Under the pieces are notes generated by a model that saw only the letters and a list, made by a program, of their open reading frames with translations, was not told where the DNA came from and searched no databases. From contig NZ_LMSC01000007.1 of assembly GCF_001428025.1 (NCBI RefSeq), positions 301,675 through 360,460 of the forward strand: a stretch of DNA of 58,786 nucleotides. Direction: 5' to 3'. The position numbers and the translations under genes were made by a program. Positions 46,278 to 54,941 of the stretch are shown here, piece by piece (the stretch's first letter is position 1; each line of letters opens with the position of its first letter). Source of the stretch: Phycicoccus sp. Soil748 (lineage in GTDB: Bacteria > Actinomycetota > Actinomycetes > Actinomycetales > Dermatophilaceae).

Positions 46278-47204
46278 GTGTCGGACGGGCTGCGGGTCGA
46301 CCGCGTGGTGCACGCCTTCGGCGACCGCGTGGCGCTCGACGGCGTCACCTGCGAGGTGCCGGCGGGGCGCCTGACCGGCCTCCTGGGTCCCAACGGCGCC
46401 GGCAAGACCACGCTGATGCGCATCCTGCTCGGTGTGCTGCCCGCCGACGGTGGCGAGGTATGGCTCGACGGCCGGCGCCTGGAGGACGTCCACGACCGGC
46501 GCAGCTGGGGCTACATGCCGCAGGAGCGTGGGCTGTACCCGGCGATGACCGCCGGTGCGCAGCTCGTGCACTTCGGCCGCCTGCACGGGCTCCCACGCGA
46601 GGAGGCCACGCGCCGCGCTCGCGAGCTGCTCGAGGAGCTCGAGCTCGGCGACCGGTGGGACGAGCGCACCGACCGGCTGTCCGGCGGTATGCAGCAGCGG
46701 CTCCAGCTCGCTGCCGCGCTCGCGCACGGCCCGGAGGTCGTGGTGCTCGACGAGCCGTTCGCCGGCCTCGACCCCGTGGCGGTCGAGCAGCTCTCGGCGA
46801 TGCTGCGGCGACGCGCCGACGACGGGTGCCTCGTCCTCTTCTCCAGCCACCAGCTCGACCTCGTGCAGGACCTGTGCGAGGACATCGTCATGGTCGACCG
46901 CGGCCGCACGGTGCTGGCGGGGTCGGTGTCGGGGCTGCGCGCCGCCTCGGGGCAGCGACGGCTGCGGCTGCAGCTGGCCTCAGCCCAGCGGGGCTGGGTG
47001 CAGGCGTTCGAGGGCGTCGAGGTGGTCAGCGACCACGCCGACGACCTGCGGCTCACCGTGCCGCCGCAGGTCGACCCGCTACGGGTGCTCGACGCCGCCC
47101 GTGCCTGCGGACCGGTGCTCGACTTCGGCCTCGAGCTGCCCACGCTCTCCGAGCTGTTCCTGGCCGCGGTGTCCGCGGCACCCGCCCGGGAGGTCGTCCG
47201 GTGA
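46278..47204 (+). CDS. ABC transporter ATP-binding protein (exporter, NatA-like)
   Basis: 308 residues. Walker A GPNGAGKTT, signature LSGGMQQRL, Walker B VVVLDEPFAGLDP and the H-loop SSHQ. The C-terminal extension with LSELFL matches the DUF4162 domain of NatA-type ATPases. Paired by a GTGA overlap with the permease downstream. Confidence 0.92.
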   Translation: MSDGLRVDRVVHAFGDRVALDGVTCEVPAGRLTGLLGPNGAGKTTLMRILLGVLPADGGEVWLDGRRLEDVHDRRSWGYMPQERGLYPAMTAGAQLVHFGRLHGLPREEATRRARELLEELELGDRWDERTDRLSGGMQQRLQLAAALAHGPEVVVLDEPFAGLDPVAVEQLSAMLRRRADDGCLVLFSSHQLDLVQDLCEDIVMVDRGRTVLAGSVSGLRAASGQRRLRLQLASAQRGWVQAFEGVEVVSDHADDLRLTVPPQVDPLRVLDAARACGPVLDFGLELPTLSELFLAAVSAAPAREVVR

Positions 47205-48448
47205 CCTGGTGGCGGGGGACCGCCCTGGTCGCCGAGCGCATCCTCCTGGAGACCTTCCGCTCGCGCGCCTACCGGATCATCACGGCGGTCCTGCTGCTCG
47301 CCTCGGCGGCCGCGGTCGTGGTGCCCCGGCTCGTGCTCGCCGGCCCCACCCACTACACGCTCGCCACGGTGGGCGTGGCGCCGTCGCCGTTGCGCGCCGC
47401 CCTGCAGGCGGCCGCAGGCCAGGGCGGCTACTCGGTGGACTACGCCCCGCGCGACACGCCGGCCGCGGTCCGGGCCGCCGTCCGGGACGGCGACGCCACC
47501 GCTGGGCTCGCCGACGGCAGCCTCTACACCGGGCCCGGGGTGGCACAGACGTTCCCCGCGGTCGTCGCGCAGGCGGTCGCCTCCGTCGAGGTCACCGCGC
47601 GCCTGCGTGGCGCAGGCCTGACGCCCGCCCAGATCGCCTCGGTCGCCGCGGTGCGGCCGCCCCCGCAGGTGGTGGTCGGCCGGCCCGACAGCACCGAGCG
47701 GGCCGCCGTCGGCTTCGGGGTCGGTATCGCGCTCTACCTCGCGATCACGTTCGCGGGCAGCACGATCGCCACGGCCGTCGCGGTCGAGAAGTCGACCCGG
47801 GTCTCCGAGGTGCTGCTCGCCGTGCTCCGGCCCAGCCAGGTCCTGGTCGGGACCGTGTCGGCGGTCGGTGCCGCCACGCTGGCCCAGCTGCTCGTGCTCG
47901 GGACGCCGCTCGCCGTCGCGGTGCGGCTCGGCTACGTGGGGCTGCCGGCCGTGGCCAGCGGGGACCTCGCGCTCGGCGTCGTCTGGTTCGTGCTGGGCTT
48001 CGGGCTCTACGCGTTCCTGTTCGCCGCGTCGGCAGCGCTGGTGGACAAGGTGACGGAGGCCAGCGCTGCCGTCGCACCGGTCACCACGGTGCTCGTGCTC
48101 GGGTACCTCCTGAGCATCATGGTGGTGACGGGCGACCCGTCGAGCGGGTGGAGCACGGCCATCTCCCTGTTCCCGCTGAGCGCGCCGATGGCGATGCCGA
48201 TCCGGTGGTCGGGCGGCCAGGTCCCGGTGTGGCAGCTGGCCGCCGCGATGGTGCTCACGGCCGCGACGGCGGTGCTGCTCGTCGGGGCCGGCGCTGCCGT
48301 GTACCGGCGCGCGCTCGTGATCACCGGCCACCGGGTGCGCTGGTCCGAGCTGTTCGGACGCCGCAGGCCGCGGGGCGGGGTGACCGGGCGTCCGCCCTCG
48401 CCGCCGGCTCAGTGGCGACGCTGGCGGGGGAGGAGGACCTCTTCGTAG
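47201..48448 (+). CDS. ABC exporter permease (NatB/ABC2 type)
   Basis: 415 residues: one N-terminal membrane helix, a large extracytoplasmic domain, then five or six helices with TIATAVAVEKSTRVSEVLLAV-type sequence (core VEKSTRVSEVLL) typical of NatB/YhaP. The arginine-rich tail lies in a 40-base antisense overlap with the convergent AI-2E gene. Substrate unknown; NatAB pairs export Na+, lipids or antibiotics. Confidence 0.88.
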   Translation: MTWWRGTALVAERILLETFRSRAYRIITAVLLLASAAAVVVPRLVLAGPTHYTLATVGVAPSPLRAALQAAAGQGGYSVDYAPRDTPAAVRAAVRDGDATAGLADGSLYTGPGVAQTFPAVVAQAVASVEVTARLRGAGLTPAQIASVAAVRPPPQVVVGRPDSTERAAVGFGVGIALYLAITFAGSTIATAVAVEKSTRVSEVLLAVLRPSQVLVGTVSAVGAATLAQLLVLGTPLAVAVRLGYVGLPAVASGDLALGVVWFVLGFGLYAFLFAASAALVDKVTEASAAVAPVTTVLVLGYLLSIMVVTGDPSSGWSTAISLFPLSAPMAMPIRWSGGQVPVWQLAAAMVLTAATAVLLVGAGAAVYRRALVITGHRVRWSELFGRRRPRGGVTGRPPSPPAQWRRWRGRRTSS

Positions 48449-49764
48449 AGCAGCAGCAGTCCCGCGGCCACGGGGATGGCCAGCAGGGCGCCGAGCACCC
48501 CGAGCAGGGTGCCGCCGGCCAGGGCGGCCACGACCGTCACGGCGCCGGGCACCGAGACCGTGCGCTGCATGACCTTCGGCGCCACGACGTAGTTCTCGAT
48601 CTGCTGGTAGATGACGTAGTAGGCGAGCGCGATGAACATCTTGCGCGGCTCGTCGAAGACCGCCACGAGGCACACGACCGAGGCGCCGAGCGTGGCTCCC
48701 ACCATGGGGACCAGGCCCAGGAAGCCGACCGACACGGCGAGCACGGCGGCATACGGGATCCCGACGATGGTCATCATGATCCAGGAGCAGAACGCGTTGA
48801 CCGTGGCCACGGCGACCTGGCCGATGGCGTAGGACCCGGTCCGCCGCATGATCTCCTCGGAGAGCGACACGACGCGCGGGCGGCGCGAGGCCGGCACGAC
48901 GGCATACGCCGCCTGCTTGACGCGCGGCAGGGAGGCGAGCAGGAAGAGGGTCAGGACGAGGACGGTGAACGCCTGGAAGATGCCCGTGACGACCGCGGCG
49001 CCGACCCCCAGCACGCCGCCGAAGACCGAGCCGAGGAAGCCGCTGTCGGTGATGCGCTTGTTGAACTCGCTCTGGATCTTGTCGACCAGGTCGTAGTGCT
49101 GGTCGAGGTCCTGGACCCAGTGGCTCTTGAGGACCTGGTCGAGCCAGTCCGGCGCCTGCGCGACGAGCTGTCCGCCCTGGGTGATGACGGGCGGCACCAC
49201 GACGACGCCGAGCAGCGCGAAGACGACCACGAGACCGGCGAACACGATGGCCACGGCGCCGCCGCGCTTGACCCCTCGCCGGGTGAGCGTCTCGACCACC
49301 GGGTTGAGGGTCAGGGTGAGGAAGAAGGAGATGACGAGGATCGTCAGGACCGTCGTGAGCCGGCCGAGGGTGTGCCAGAGCAGCAGCGCGGCCAGGACCC
49401 CGAGCGCCCCGACGAAGCCCATGTAGAAGGGGGACTGCCGGTTGAGGGGGCGTCCGGCCATGCCGTACCGCGTGCTGGCGCCGGCCGCCGCCCCCTCGGT
49501 GCCGGTCGTGTCCAGCTCCTCGACGGCGGGCGCGGAGGTGCCGGTGCCCTGTCCGGCGCCCTGACCCGCGCCGTCGACCGCTGCCGGCGCCTCGCCCGGG
49601 GACTGGCCCCCCTGGGAGGACGGGCGCAGGCCGGGCAGCACCTCGGCGAGGACGTCGGTGACGGAGGACGAACCGTTGGGGGCGTCGCGGTGCGGGTGGT
49701 TGCTCGCCCGCAGGGCCTCACGCTGGGTGCGCCGGAACTCGCGCCACCGATCAAGCACCGACAT
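48409..49764 (-). CDS. AI-2E family transporter
   Basis: 451 residues. A disordered, Gly/Ala-rich N-terminus (about 1-105), then the eight-helix AI-2E exporter fold with LTLTLNPVVETL, VGIPYAAVLAVSVGFLGLVPMVGA and YYVIYQQIENYVVAPKVM. Family members export AI-2, Na+/H+ or other solutes. Its end overlaps the ABC permease end by 40 bases. ATG with TAGGGT 6 bases upstream (leaderless). Confidence 0.9.
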   Translation of the reverse strand: MSVLDRWREFRRTQREALRASNHPHRDAPNGSSSVTDVLAEVLPGLRPSSQGGQSPGEAPAAVDGAGQGAGQGTGTSAPAVEELDTTGTEGAAAGASTRYGMAGRPLNRQSPFYMGFVGALGVLAALLLWHTLGRLTTVLTILVISFFLTLTLNPVVETLTRRGVKRGGAVAIVFAGLVVVFALLGVVVVPPVITQGGQLVAQAPDWLDQVLKSHWVQDLDQHYDLVDKIQSEFNKRITDSGFLGSVFGGVLGVGAAVVTGIFQAFTVLVLTLFLLASLPRVKQAAYAVVPASRRPRVVSLSEEIMRRTGSYAIGQVAVATVNAFCSWIMMTIVGIPYAAVLAVSVGFLGLVPMVGATLGASVVCLVAVFDEPRKMFIALAYYVIYQQIENYVVAPKVMQRTVSVPGAVTVVAALAGGTLLGVLGALLAIPVAAGLLLLYEEVLLPRQRRH

Positions 49765-49813
49765 GTCCCGACCCTATGCCACCGCAGGCGCGCGCCGAGG
49801 TGACGACTCGGCG

Positions 49814-51154
49814 TCAGGCGTTGCGGAACCGGTTGATCTGCGGGAGCAGACGCGCACGCTTCTCGGGGTCCGTGACGCCGAGCCCCTCCTCGGGGGCGAG
49901 GGTCAGCACGCCGACCTTGCCCTGGTGGGCGTTGCGGTGGACGTCGAGCGCGGCCTGCCCGACCTCTTCCATCGAGTAGGTCTTCGACAGGGTCGGGTGG
50001 ATCAGCCCGCGGTTGATGAGCTCGTTGGCCTCCCACGCCTCGCGGTAGTTGGCGAAGTGCGAGGACACGATCCGCTTGAGGTTCATCCACAGGTAGCGGT
50101 TGTCGTACTCGTGCATGTAGCCCGAGGTCGACGCGCAGGTGACGATGGTGCCGCCCTTGCGCGCCACGTACACGCTGGCACCGAAGGTCTCACGGCCCGG
50201 GTGCTCGAAGACGATGTCGACGTCGTACCCGCCGGTGAGCTCACGGATCTTCTTGCCCAGCCGCTGCCACTCACGAGGGTTCTGCGCGGTGCCCTCCTCG
50301 TTCCAGAAGGCGTAGCCCTCGGCGCTGCGGTCGATGATCAGCTCGGCGCCCATGTCGCGGCAGATCTGCGCCTTCTCGGGCGAGGAGACGACGCACACCG
50401 GGGTCGCGCCGCCGGCCAGGGCCATCTGCGTCGCGTAGGACCCCAGGCCGCCGGAAGCGCCCCAGATGAGGACGCGGTCGCCGAGCTTCATGTGGGCACC
50501 GTTGGTGGAGACCAGCTGGCGGTATGCCGTGGAGTTGACCAGGCCGGGAGACGCCGCCTCCTCCCACGACAGGTGGGCGGGCTTGGGCATCAGCTGGTTG
50601 GCCTTGACGATGGCGAGCTCGGCGAGGCCACCGAAGTTCGTCTCGAAGCCCCAGATGCGCTGCTGCGGGTCGAGCATCGTGTCGTTGTGGCCCTCGGCGT
50701 CCTCGAGCTCCACCGAGAGGCAGTGGGCGACGACCTCGGTGCCGGCCTTCCACTTGGTGACGCCGGGACCGGTGCGCAGCACGACGCCGGCCAGGTCGGA
50801 ACCGACCACGTGGTAGGGCAGGTCGTGCCGCTTGGCGAACTCCGAGGTGCGGCCGTAGCGCTCCAGGAAGCCGAAGGTCGAGACCGGCTCGAAGATCGAG
50901 GTCCAGACGGTGTTGTAGTTGATCGCGCTGGCCATGACGGCGACGAGCGCCTCGCCCGGTGCGAGATCTGGGACCGGCACCTCGTCGAGGTGCAGCGACC
51001 TGCGCGGGTCCTTCTCCTTGGTCGCCATGCCCTCGAACATGCCCACCTCGTCCTTGTGCACGGTCACGGCACGGTAGGACTCGGGGAGGGGGAGGGCGGC
51101 GTACGTCTGCTCGGTGCGGTCCCCGGAGAGGATGGCGTCGCGGATGTCCTGCAT
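49814..51154 (-). CDS. ccrA: Crotonyl-CoA carboxylase/reductase
   Basis: 446 residues. NADPH-dependent reductive carboxylation of crotonyl-CoA to ethylmalonyl-CoA. The CO2-pocket residues described for Kitasatospora Ccr are all present: Asn81 (SAINYN), Phe170-Glu171 (WGFETN) and His366 (SSHFANYREAWEAN). The cofactor loop is GASGGLGSYATQ. Direction and 151-base gap place it after the epimerase gene. GAGGAG precedes the ATG by 9 bases. Supplies extender units for polyketides or runs the ethylmalonyl-CoA pathway. Confidence 0.95.
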   Translation of the reverse strand: MQDIRDAILSGDRTEQTYAALPLPESYRAVTVHKDEVGMFEGMATKEKDPRRSLHLDEVPVPDLAPGEALVAVMASAINYNTVWTSIFEPVSTFGFLERYGRTSEFAKRHDLPYHVVGSDLAGVVLRTGPGVTKWKAGTEVVAHCLSVELEDAEGHNDTMLDPQQRIWGFETNFGGLAELAIVKANQLMPKPAHLSWEEAASPGLVNSTAYRQLVSTNGAHMKLGDRVLIWGASGGLGSYATQMALAGGATPVCVVSSPEKAQICRDMGAELIIDRSAEGYAFWNEEGTAQNPREWQRLGKKIRELTGGYDVDIVFEHPGRETFGASVYVARKGGTIVTCASTSGYMHEYDNRYLWMNLKRIVSSHFANYREAWEANELINRGLIHPTLSKTYSMEEVGQAALDVHRNAHQGKVGVLTLAPEEGLGVTDPEKRARLLPQINRFRNA

Positions 51155-51305
51155 GGGATGTGGCTCCTCGGCGTCGTCGGCGTCACTGCTCGGCTGCGGC
51201 CGAAACTACTGCTGGGTAAGGCAGTTCGACGGGCAGTGAGACTCCGGTCACGCGGTGACCTACCTCACCCGGCCGCAGCGCTGGCGCCCGCGCGGGCGGA
51301 CGGGC

Positions 51306-51746
51306 TCAGTGCGTCTCGTGGGCGGGCTCGACGAGCTCGACGAGCACCCCGCCTGCGTCCTTGGGGTGGATGAAGTTGACCCTGCTGTTGGACGTGCCAC
51401 GGCGCGGCTCGTCGTAGAGGAGGCGCAGCCCGCGGTCGCGCAGCACGGCGCTGACGTCCTCGAGGTCCTCGACGCGGTAGGCGACCTGCTGGACGCCGGG
51501 GCCCGAGCGGTCGAGGAACCTGGCGATGGTGGACTCGGGGGAGAGTGGGGCCAGCAGCTGGATGTGGGAGCCGCTGTCGCCGACCGCCATCATCGCCTCG
51601 CGGACACCCTGCTCCTCGTTGACCTCTTCGTGGGCGAGCCTCATGCCGTAGGTGTCGCGGTAGAAGACGACGGCCGCGTCGAGGTCGGCGACCGCGATCC
51701 CCACGTGGTCGATGGCGGTGAAGAGCTCGGTCGGCAGCGCGTTCAT
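51306..51746 (-). CDS. mce: Methylmalonyl/ethylmalonyl-CoA epimerase
   Basis: 146 residues, vicinal-oxygen-chelate fold. Metal ligands visible: His in DHVGIAV, Gln in HIQLLAP and Glu in LVELVEP. The position usually holding the third His (GxHHxAF) reads GVQQVAYRV, so Gln replaces it. Inverts the alpha-carbon of methylmalonyl- or ethylmalonyl-CoA, linking Ccr to the mutase. Upstream of ccrA on the same strand. Confidence 0.9.
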   Translation of the reverse strand: MNALPTELFTAIDHVGIAVADLDAAVVFYRDTYGMRLAHEEVNEEQGVREAMMAVGDSGSHIQLLAPLSPESTIARFLDRSGPGVQQVAYRVEDLEDVSAVLRDRGLRLLYDEPRRGTSNSRVNFIHPKDAGGVLVELVEPAHETH

Positions 51747-51787
51747 GCGCCCAGCCTAGGTCCGTCGACCGCCCTGCCGACATGAGC

Positions 51788-51825
51788 GATCCGTCACGTC
51801 GGCGGAGGGATCCGTCACCTCGGCG
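51788..51825 (+). repeat. 21-bp-spaced direct repeat
   Basis: GATCCGTCAC-STCGGCG occurs at 51788-51804 and 51809-51825, one base different, between the mce start and the 3' end of the next gene. Two turns apart, so possibly a regulator site for mce/ccrA transcription; otherwise chance duplication. Confidence 0.5.
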
Positions 51826-51852
51826 CAGGGCCGGGCGCCGCAGGACCGGTCG

Positions 51853-52422
51853 TCAGGACCGGTCGCCGAGATGGGGTGCGAAGAAGTCGCGGGTGCGGGC
51901 GTCGGCGGCGAGCTCGGGCCGCTCCATGAGCCACTGCGCCAGGACGCCGACGGCACGCTCCCACCCCCGGTCGCGAGCGGTGAACCGGGCCACCGGCTGC
52001 TTCTGCCCCTGCGCCATGACGAAGACCCGGGACGGCCGCTGGCGGCCGTCGACCGAGGAGGCCCCGACGTAGTGGACCGAGACGACCTGCTCCCGGGGGG
52101 TGTCGGTGCGGCGGCGCCCCACCCGCAGGCGCACGCCGTCGGCGTCGAGGACCTCGCGGTACGACGCGGCGTACCAGACGCCCACGGGCAGCACCACGAG
52201 CAGCACGGCCACGATGAGCCAGCCGATGACGCTGCCGACGGCCCCGATGCCCGACCCGCGGAAGGGCGCCATCCAGTCGCCCTCCGTGACGGCAAGCCGG
52301 ACTGCGGCCAGCATGCCCACCCACAGGGCGGCGGCGGCCGGGCCACCGATCCACAGCAGCGGCCAGGGCGTCCGCACCACGACGCGCTCGGTGCGGGAGG
52401 GACGACGCAGGTCGCTGGACAT
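51853..52422 (-). CDS. Two-helix membrane protein with PH-like domain
   Basis: 189 residues. Membrane helices about 22-42 and 62-85, then a domain with YREVLDADGVRLRVGRRRTDTPREQV typical in outline of bacterial PH or DUF3093-like domains (core DADGVRLRVG). Function unknown. TACGAT lies 6 bases before the ATG, again a leaderless signal. No operon partners. Confidence 0.65.
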   Translation of the reverse strand: MSSDLRRPSRTERVVVRTPWPLLWIGGPAAAALWVGMLAAVRLAVTEGDWMAPFRGSGIGAVGSVIGWLIVAVLLVVLPVGVWYAASYREVLDADGVRLRVGRRRTDTPREQVVSVHYVGASSVDGRQRPSRVFVMAQGQKQPVARFTARDRGWERAVGVLAQWLMERPELAADARTRDFFAPHLGDRS

Positions 52423-52510
52423 GGCTCGATCGTAGACACCGGAGGGGGTCGCCGGGATGGGGAGTTCTCACCGTTGGCCCCAACTGTCCGCTGCGCTACC
52501 TTCGTCCACC

Positions 52511-52951
52511 ATGGGGACCATTCCGGACTACTCGTCGGCCGACGCCGCCCGCGAGACCATCGCCCGCCAGACGCAGGAGGCGATCGAGAAGGCCCGCCGC
52601 GCCACAGCCTGGAGGCAGGAGATCGACGCCCTGCGCGGCCACGGCAGCGCCGACCGCGGAGCCGTCAGTGCCACCGTCGAGGTGTCGGGGATGCTGGTCG
52701 ACCTCGAGGTCTCCGACCAGGCCGCGCAGCGCGGGGGGCGTGAGGTGGCGGCCCTGGTCGTCGAGGCGGTCAAGGCGGCCCAGCGCGACGTGGGGCGCAA
52801 GGTCATGGAGGCCTCCGAGCAGGAGTGGGGCGCCGAGTCCAGCACGACCGACCGCATGCGGGCCGAGGTGACCGGTCGCTTCGGGTCCCTCGAGGACCCG
52901 GACGCGCCGAGCCGGGGGCTGCCGGGCGCCGACATCAACTGGGGCCGCTGA
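52511..52951 (+). CDS. YbaB/EbfC-fold protein (ESX-associated type)
   Basis: 146 residues. A helical N-terminus (RQTQEAIEKARRA), a beta region GAVSATVEVSGMLVDLEVSD and a C-terminal helix fit the YbaB/EbfC fold, as in EspL-like proteins coded next to type VII substrates. TACCTT lies 8 bases before the ATG. 115 bases separate it from the EspC-like gene, most of them C/A-rich, forming an unstructured leader. Confidence 0.7.
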   Translation: MGTIPDYSSADAARETIARQTQEAIEKARRATAWRQEIDALRGHGSADRGAVSATVEVSGMLVDLEVSDQAAQRGGREVAALVVEAVKAAQRDVGRKVMEASEQEWGAESSTTDRMRAEVTGRFGSLEDPDAPSRGLPGADINWGR

Positions 52952-53065
52952 GCCCGACCGCCGCCGGGCGCGCACCACCCGGTACCCGCTAGCTCCACCG
53001 CACCACCACAACCGCACCACGACGCCATACCGCCACACCACAGCCACACCGCAGGGGGAACCAGC

Positions 53066-53362
53066 ATGGCCATCGACGTAGACACCGACACCCTTCGCGA
53101 GCACGCGAAGTCCGTGGACTTCCTCGCCGACGACCTGCAGCGGTGCTCGTCGGCCACGGGCACGACGCTCGGCGGCGACGACTTCGGCAAGATCGTCGGC
53201 TGGCTCGCCGAGGTGTTCACGGGACAGCGAGAGGCCCACCACGAGACCCTCGGGAAGCTGCAGGAGGAGTTCGCCTCCGCCGCCGAGGCGCTGCGCTCGG
53301 TGGCGCGCCAGTACGACCACGACGACGAGTCGGTCACGTTCACCATGAAGGACGTGTACTGA
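53066..53362 (+). CDS. EspC/WXG100-like type VII secretion substrate
   Basis: 98 residues, two helices with a turn near GDDFG; WLAEV sits where WXG is expected. The C-terminal helix is followed by YDHDD, matching the YxxxD export signal of type VII substrates. GGGGGAA ribosome site. Its stop overlaps the next ATG by one base, so the pair is probably a secreted heterodimer. The family is EspC/DUF2580 in type; the match is by pattern, not strong identity. Confidence 0.75.
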   Translation: MAIDVDTDTLREHAKSVDFLADDLQRCSSATGTTLGGDDFGKIVGWLAEVFTGQREAHHETLGKLQEEFASAAEALRSVARQYDHDDESVTFTMKDVY

Positions 53363-54366
53363 TGGGACAGACCCAGATCGGGCCCGCGTCGCTGGTCGCG
53401 GGTGAGGAGGAGCGCGGGGCGTTCTCCGGCGCCGGACTGCTCGACAGCGTGGTGGGCACGTGCGACTCGCTTGCCAACGGCGACTGGGTCTCCGCGGGTC
53501 TGGGGACCGTCTCGACGGCCCTGGACCTGGCGGCGACCGTCTCCGACCCGCTCGGCAGCCTCATCGCCGCTGGTCTGGGCTTCCTCATCGACCACCTGGA
53601 GCCGATCAAGGGCTGGTTCGACGACCTGGCCGGCAACCCCGAGGGTGTCGCCGCCTACGCCGGCACGTGGAGCAACGTCGCCTCCCAGCTCGTCTCCGTC
53701 TCCGACAGCCTCATCCACCGCCTCGACGCCGACCTGGGCCTGATGTCAGGTGCCGCCGTCGCCGCCTACCGGGGCGAGGCGCGCAAGCTCAAGGCCGTCA
53801 CCGACACCATGAAGCAGGAGTGCGACGGCGTGGCCGGCTCGCTCGAGGCCGCGGCCGCGCTGGTCGGCTTCGTCCACGGGTTCGTGCGCGACGTCCTGTC
53901 CGAGCTCGTCGGCGCCCTGATCAGCTACGCCGCGGAGCTCGCCCTGAGCCTGGGCCTGGCCACGCCGCTGGTCGTCGAGCAGGCCAGCACCCGCGTCGCC
54001 TCGGTGGTGGGGCGCTGCTCGACGAAGATCGACGCCCTGGTCAGCTCCAGCCGCGAGCTCGAGCGCCTCGTGGCCCTCCTCAAGGACGGCCTGCGCCAGA
54101 TCAAGTCCATGCTCGGCAAGATCCGCCCCAACGAGGCCCCGCCCACCGGTCGCCACCGCGCCCCGGGGAGCCCCGACCGGCCGCGGCCTCCCCACGACCC
54201 GGCCGACCCGCCGGGGGACCACCGGGCGACGTTCCCCGAGACGGTCCGCAACACCGGCCGCCGCAACCTCCACGACGCCAAGGAGGACCTGCCCTACAAC
54301 GTCCGCGACTGGATCTTCAACAACGCGCGCGAGCAGGTGCCCGAGAAGGACGACGAGGAGCAGTAG
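53362..54366 (+). CDS. Long WXG/PPE-like putative type VII effector
   Basis: 334 residues. An N-terminal segment with SDPLGSLIAAGLGFLIDHL and WFDDLAGNPEGVAAYAGTW is typical of actinobacterial long secretion-target domains; a helical bundle runs to about 255, then a proline-rich linker (about 258-295) and a charged 45-residue tail with a final EKDDEEQ. There is no catalytic toxin domain I recognise, so it may be a minimal or undescribed effector. Only the EspC-like partner and YbaB protein are nearby; no EccC/EccD machinery is in the window. Confidence 0.6.
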   Translation: MGQTQIGPASLVAGEEERGAFSGAGLLDSVVGTCDSLANGDWVSAGLGTVSTALDLAATVSDPLGSLIAAGLGFLIDHLEPIKGWFDDLAGNPEGVAAYAGTWSNVASQLVSVSDSLIHRLDADLGLMSGAAVAAYRGEARKLKAVTDTMKQECDGVAGSLEAAAALVGFVHGFVRDVLSELVGALISYAAELALSLGLATPLVVEQASTRVASVVGRCSTKIDALVSSSRELERLVALLKDGLRQIKSMLGKIRPNEAPPTGRHRAPGSPDRPRPPHDPADPPGDHRATFPETVRNTGRRNLHDAKEDLPYNVRDWIFNNAREQVPEKDDEEQ

Positions 54367-54427
54367 GCCGCGCGGCGCGCAGGTCGTCGCGCCGGCCTAG
54401 GTCGCTCAGAGGCCGCTCGGAGGTCGC

Positions 54428-54781
54428 TCAGAGGTTCGGCAGGATCCAGCGCCAGAAGAACCACACGAGCACGCCCAGCACGAACCAGTCGGTGAGCACG
54501 ACCAGGGCCGTGAAGACCCACCTCCACGCGAGGGCGAGGGCGCCGCGACGCTCCGTCGCGCGCAGCGAGGACCAGCGGCCGTTCGCGAACGGGTAGCGGC
54601 CGAGCTCGTCGGGCAGGAACGGCTGCCACGGGTCCCGGGCCCGCACCGCGCGGACGACGGCGCGCCACACGACGAGCTCGACCCAGGCGGTCACGCCCAG
54701 CACGAGCGCGAGGATCGCCACGGTGAGGGCGACGCCCACCCAGTCGCTGCCGTGGAGGGCCACCTTCGCCACCGCGCGCAT
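54428..54781 (-). CDS. Two-helix membrane protein, unknown
   Basis: 117 residues with membrane helices about 14-38 and 88-112 and a soluble loop containing DPWQPFLPDELGRYPFANGRW. AGGAGACAG precedes the ATG. Convergent with the putative effector, so it could be an immunity protein, but nothing in the sequence shows this. It diverges from gatC. Confidence 0.55.
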   Translation of the reverse strand: MRAVAKVALHGSDWVGVALTVAILALVLGVTAWVELVVWRAVVRAVRARDPWQPFLPDELGRYPFANGRWSSLRATERRGALALAWRWVFTALVVLTDWFVLGVLVWFFWRWILPNL

Positions 54782-54941
54782 CTGTCTCCTGCCGGACCTG
54801 CCCACGGCCGGTCCGTGGTGCCGCGGACATCGTGCCACGGCGGGGACGACCCGGACGCCCGGTGACGAACCGGGGCGAGCACCGACGAAGCGGACGGCCG
54901 CGGGGCAGGACCGTGCTGGGGTCGCCCCTAGACTGGCCCCC

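Noticed and set aside
53362-54366. Calling the long protein an LXG or nuclease toxin
   Set aside because: No HxxD, HNH, DxD or other catalytic pattern in the tail; only the secretion-target-like N-terminus is supportable.
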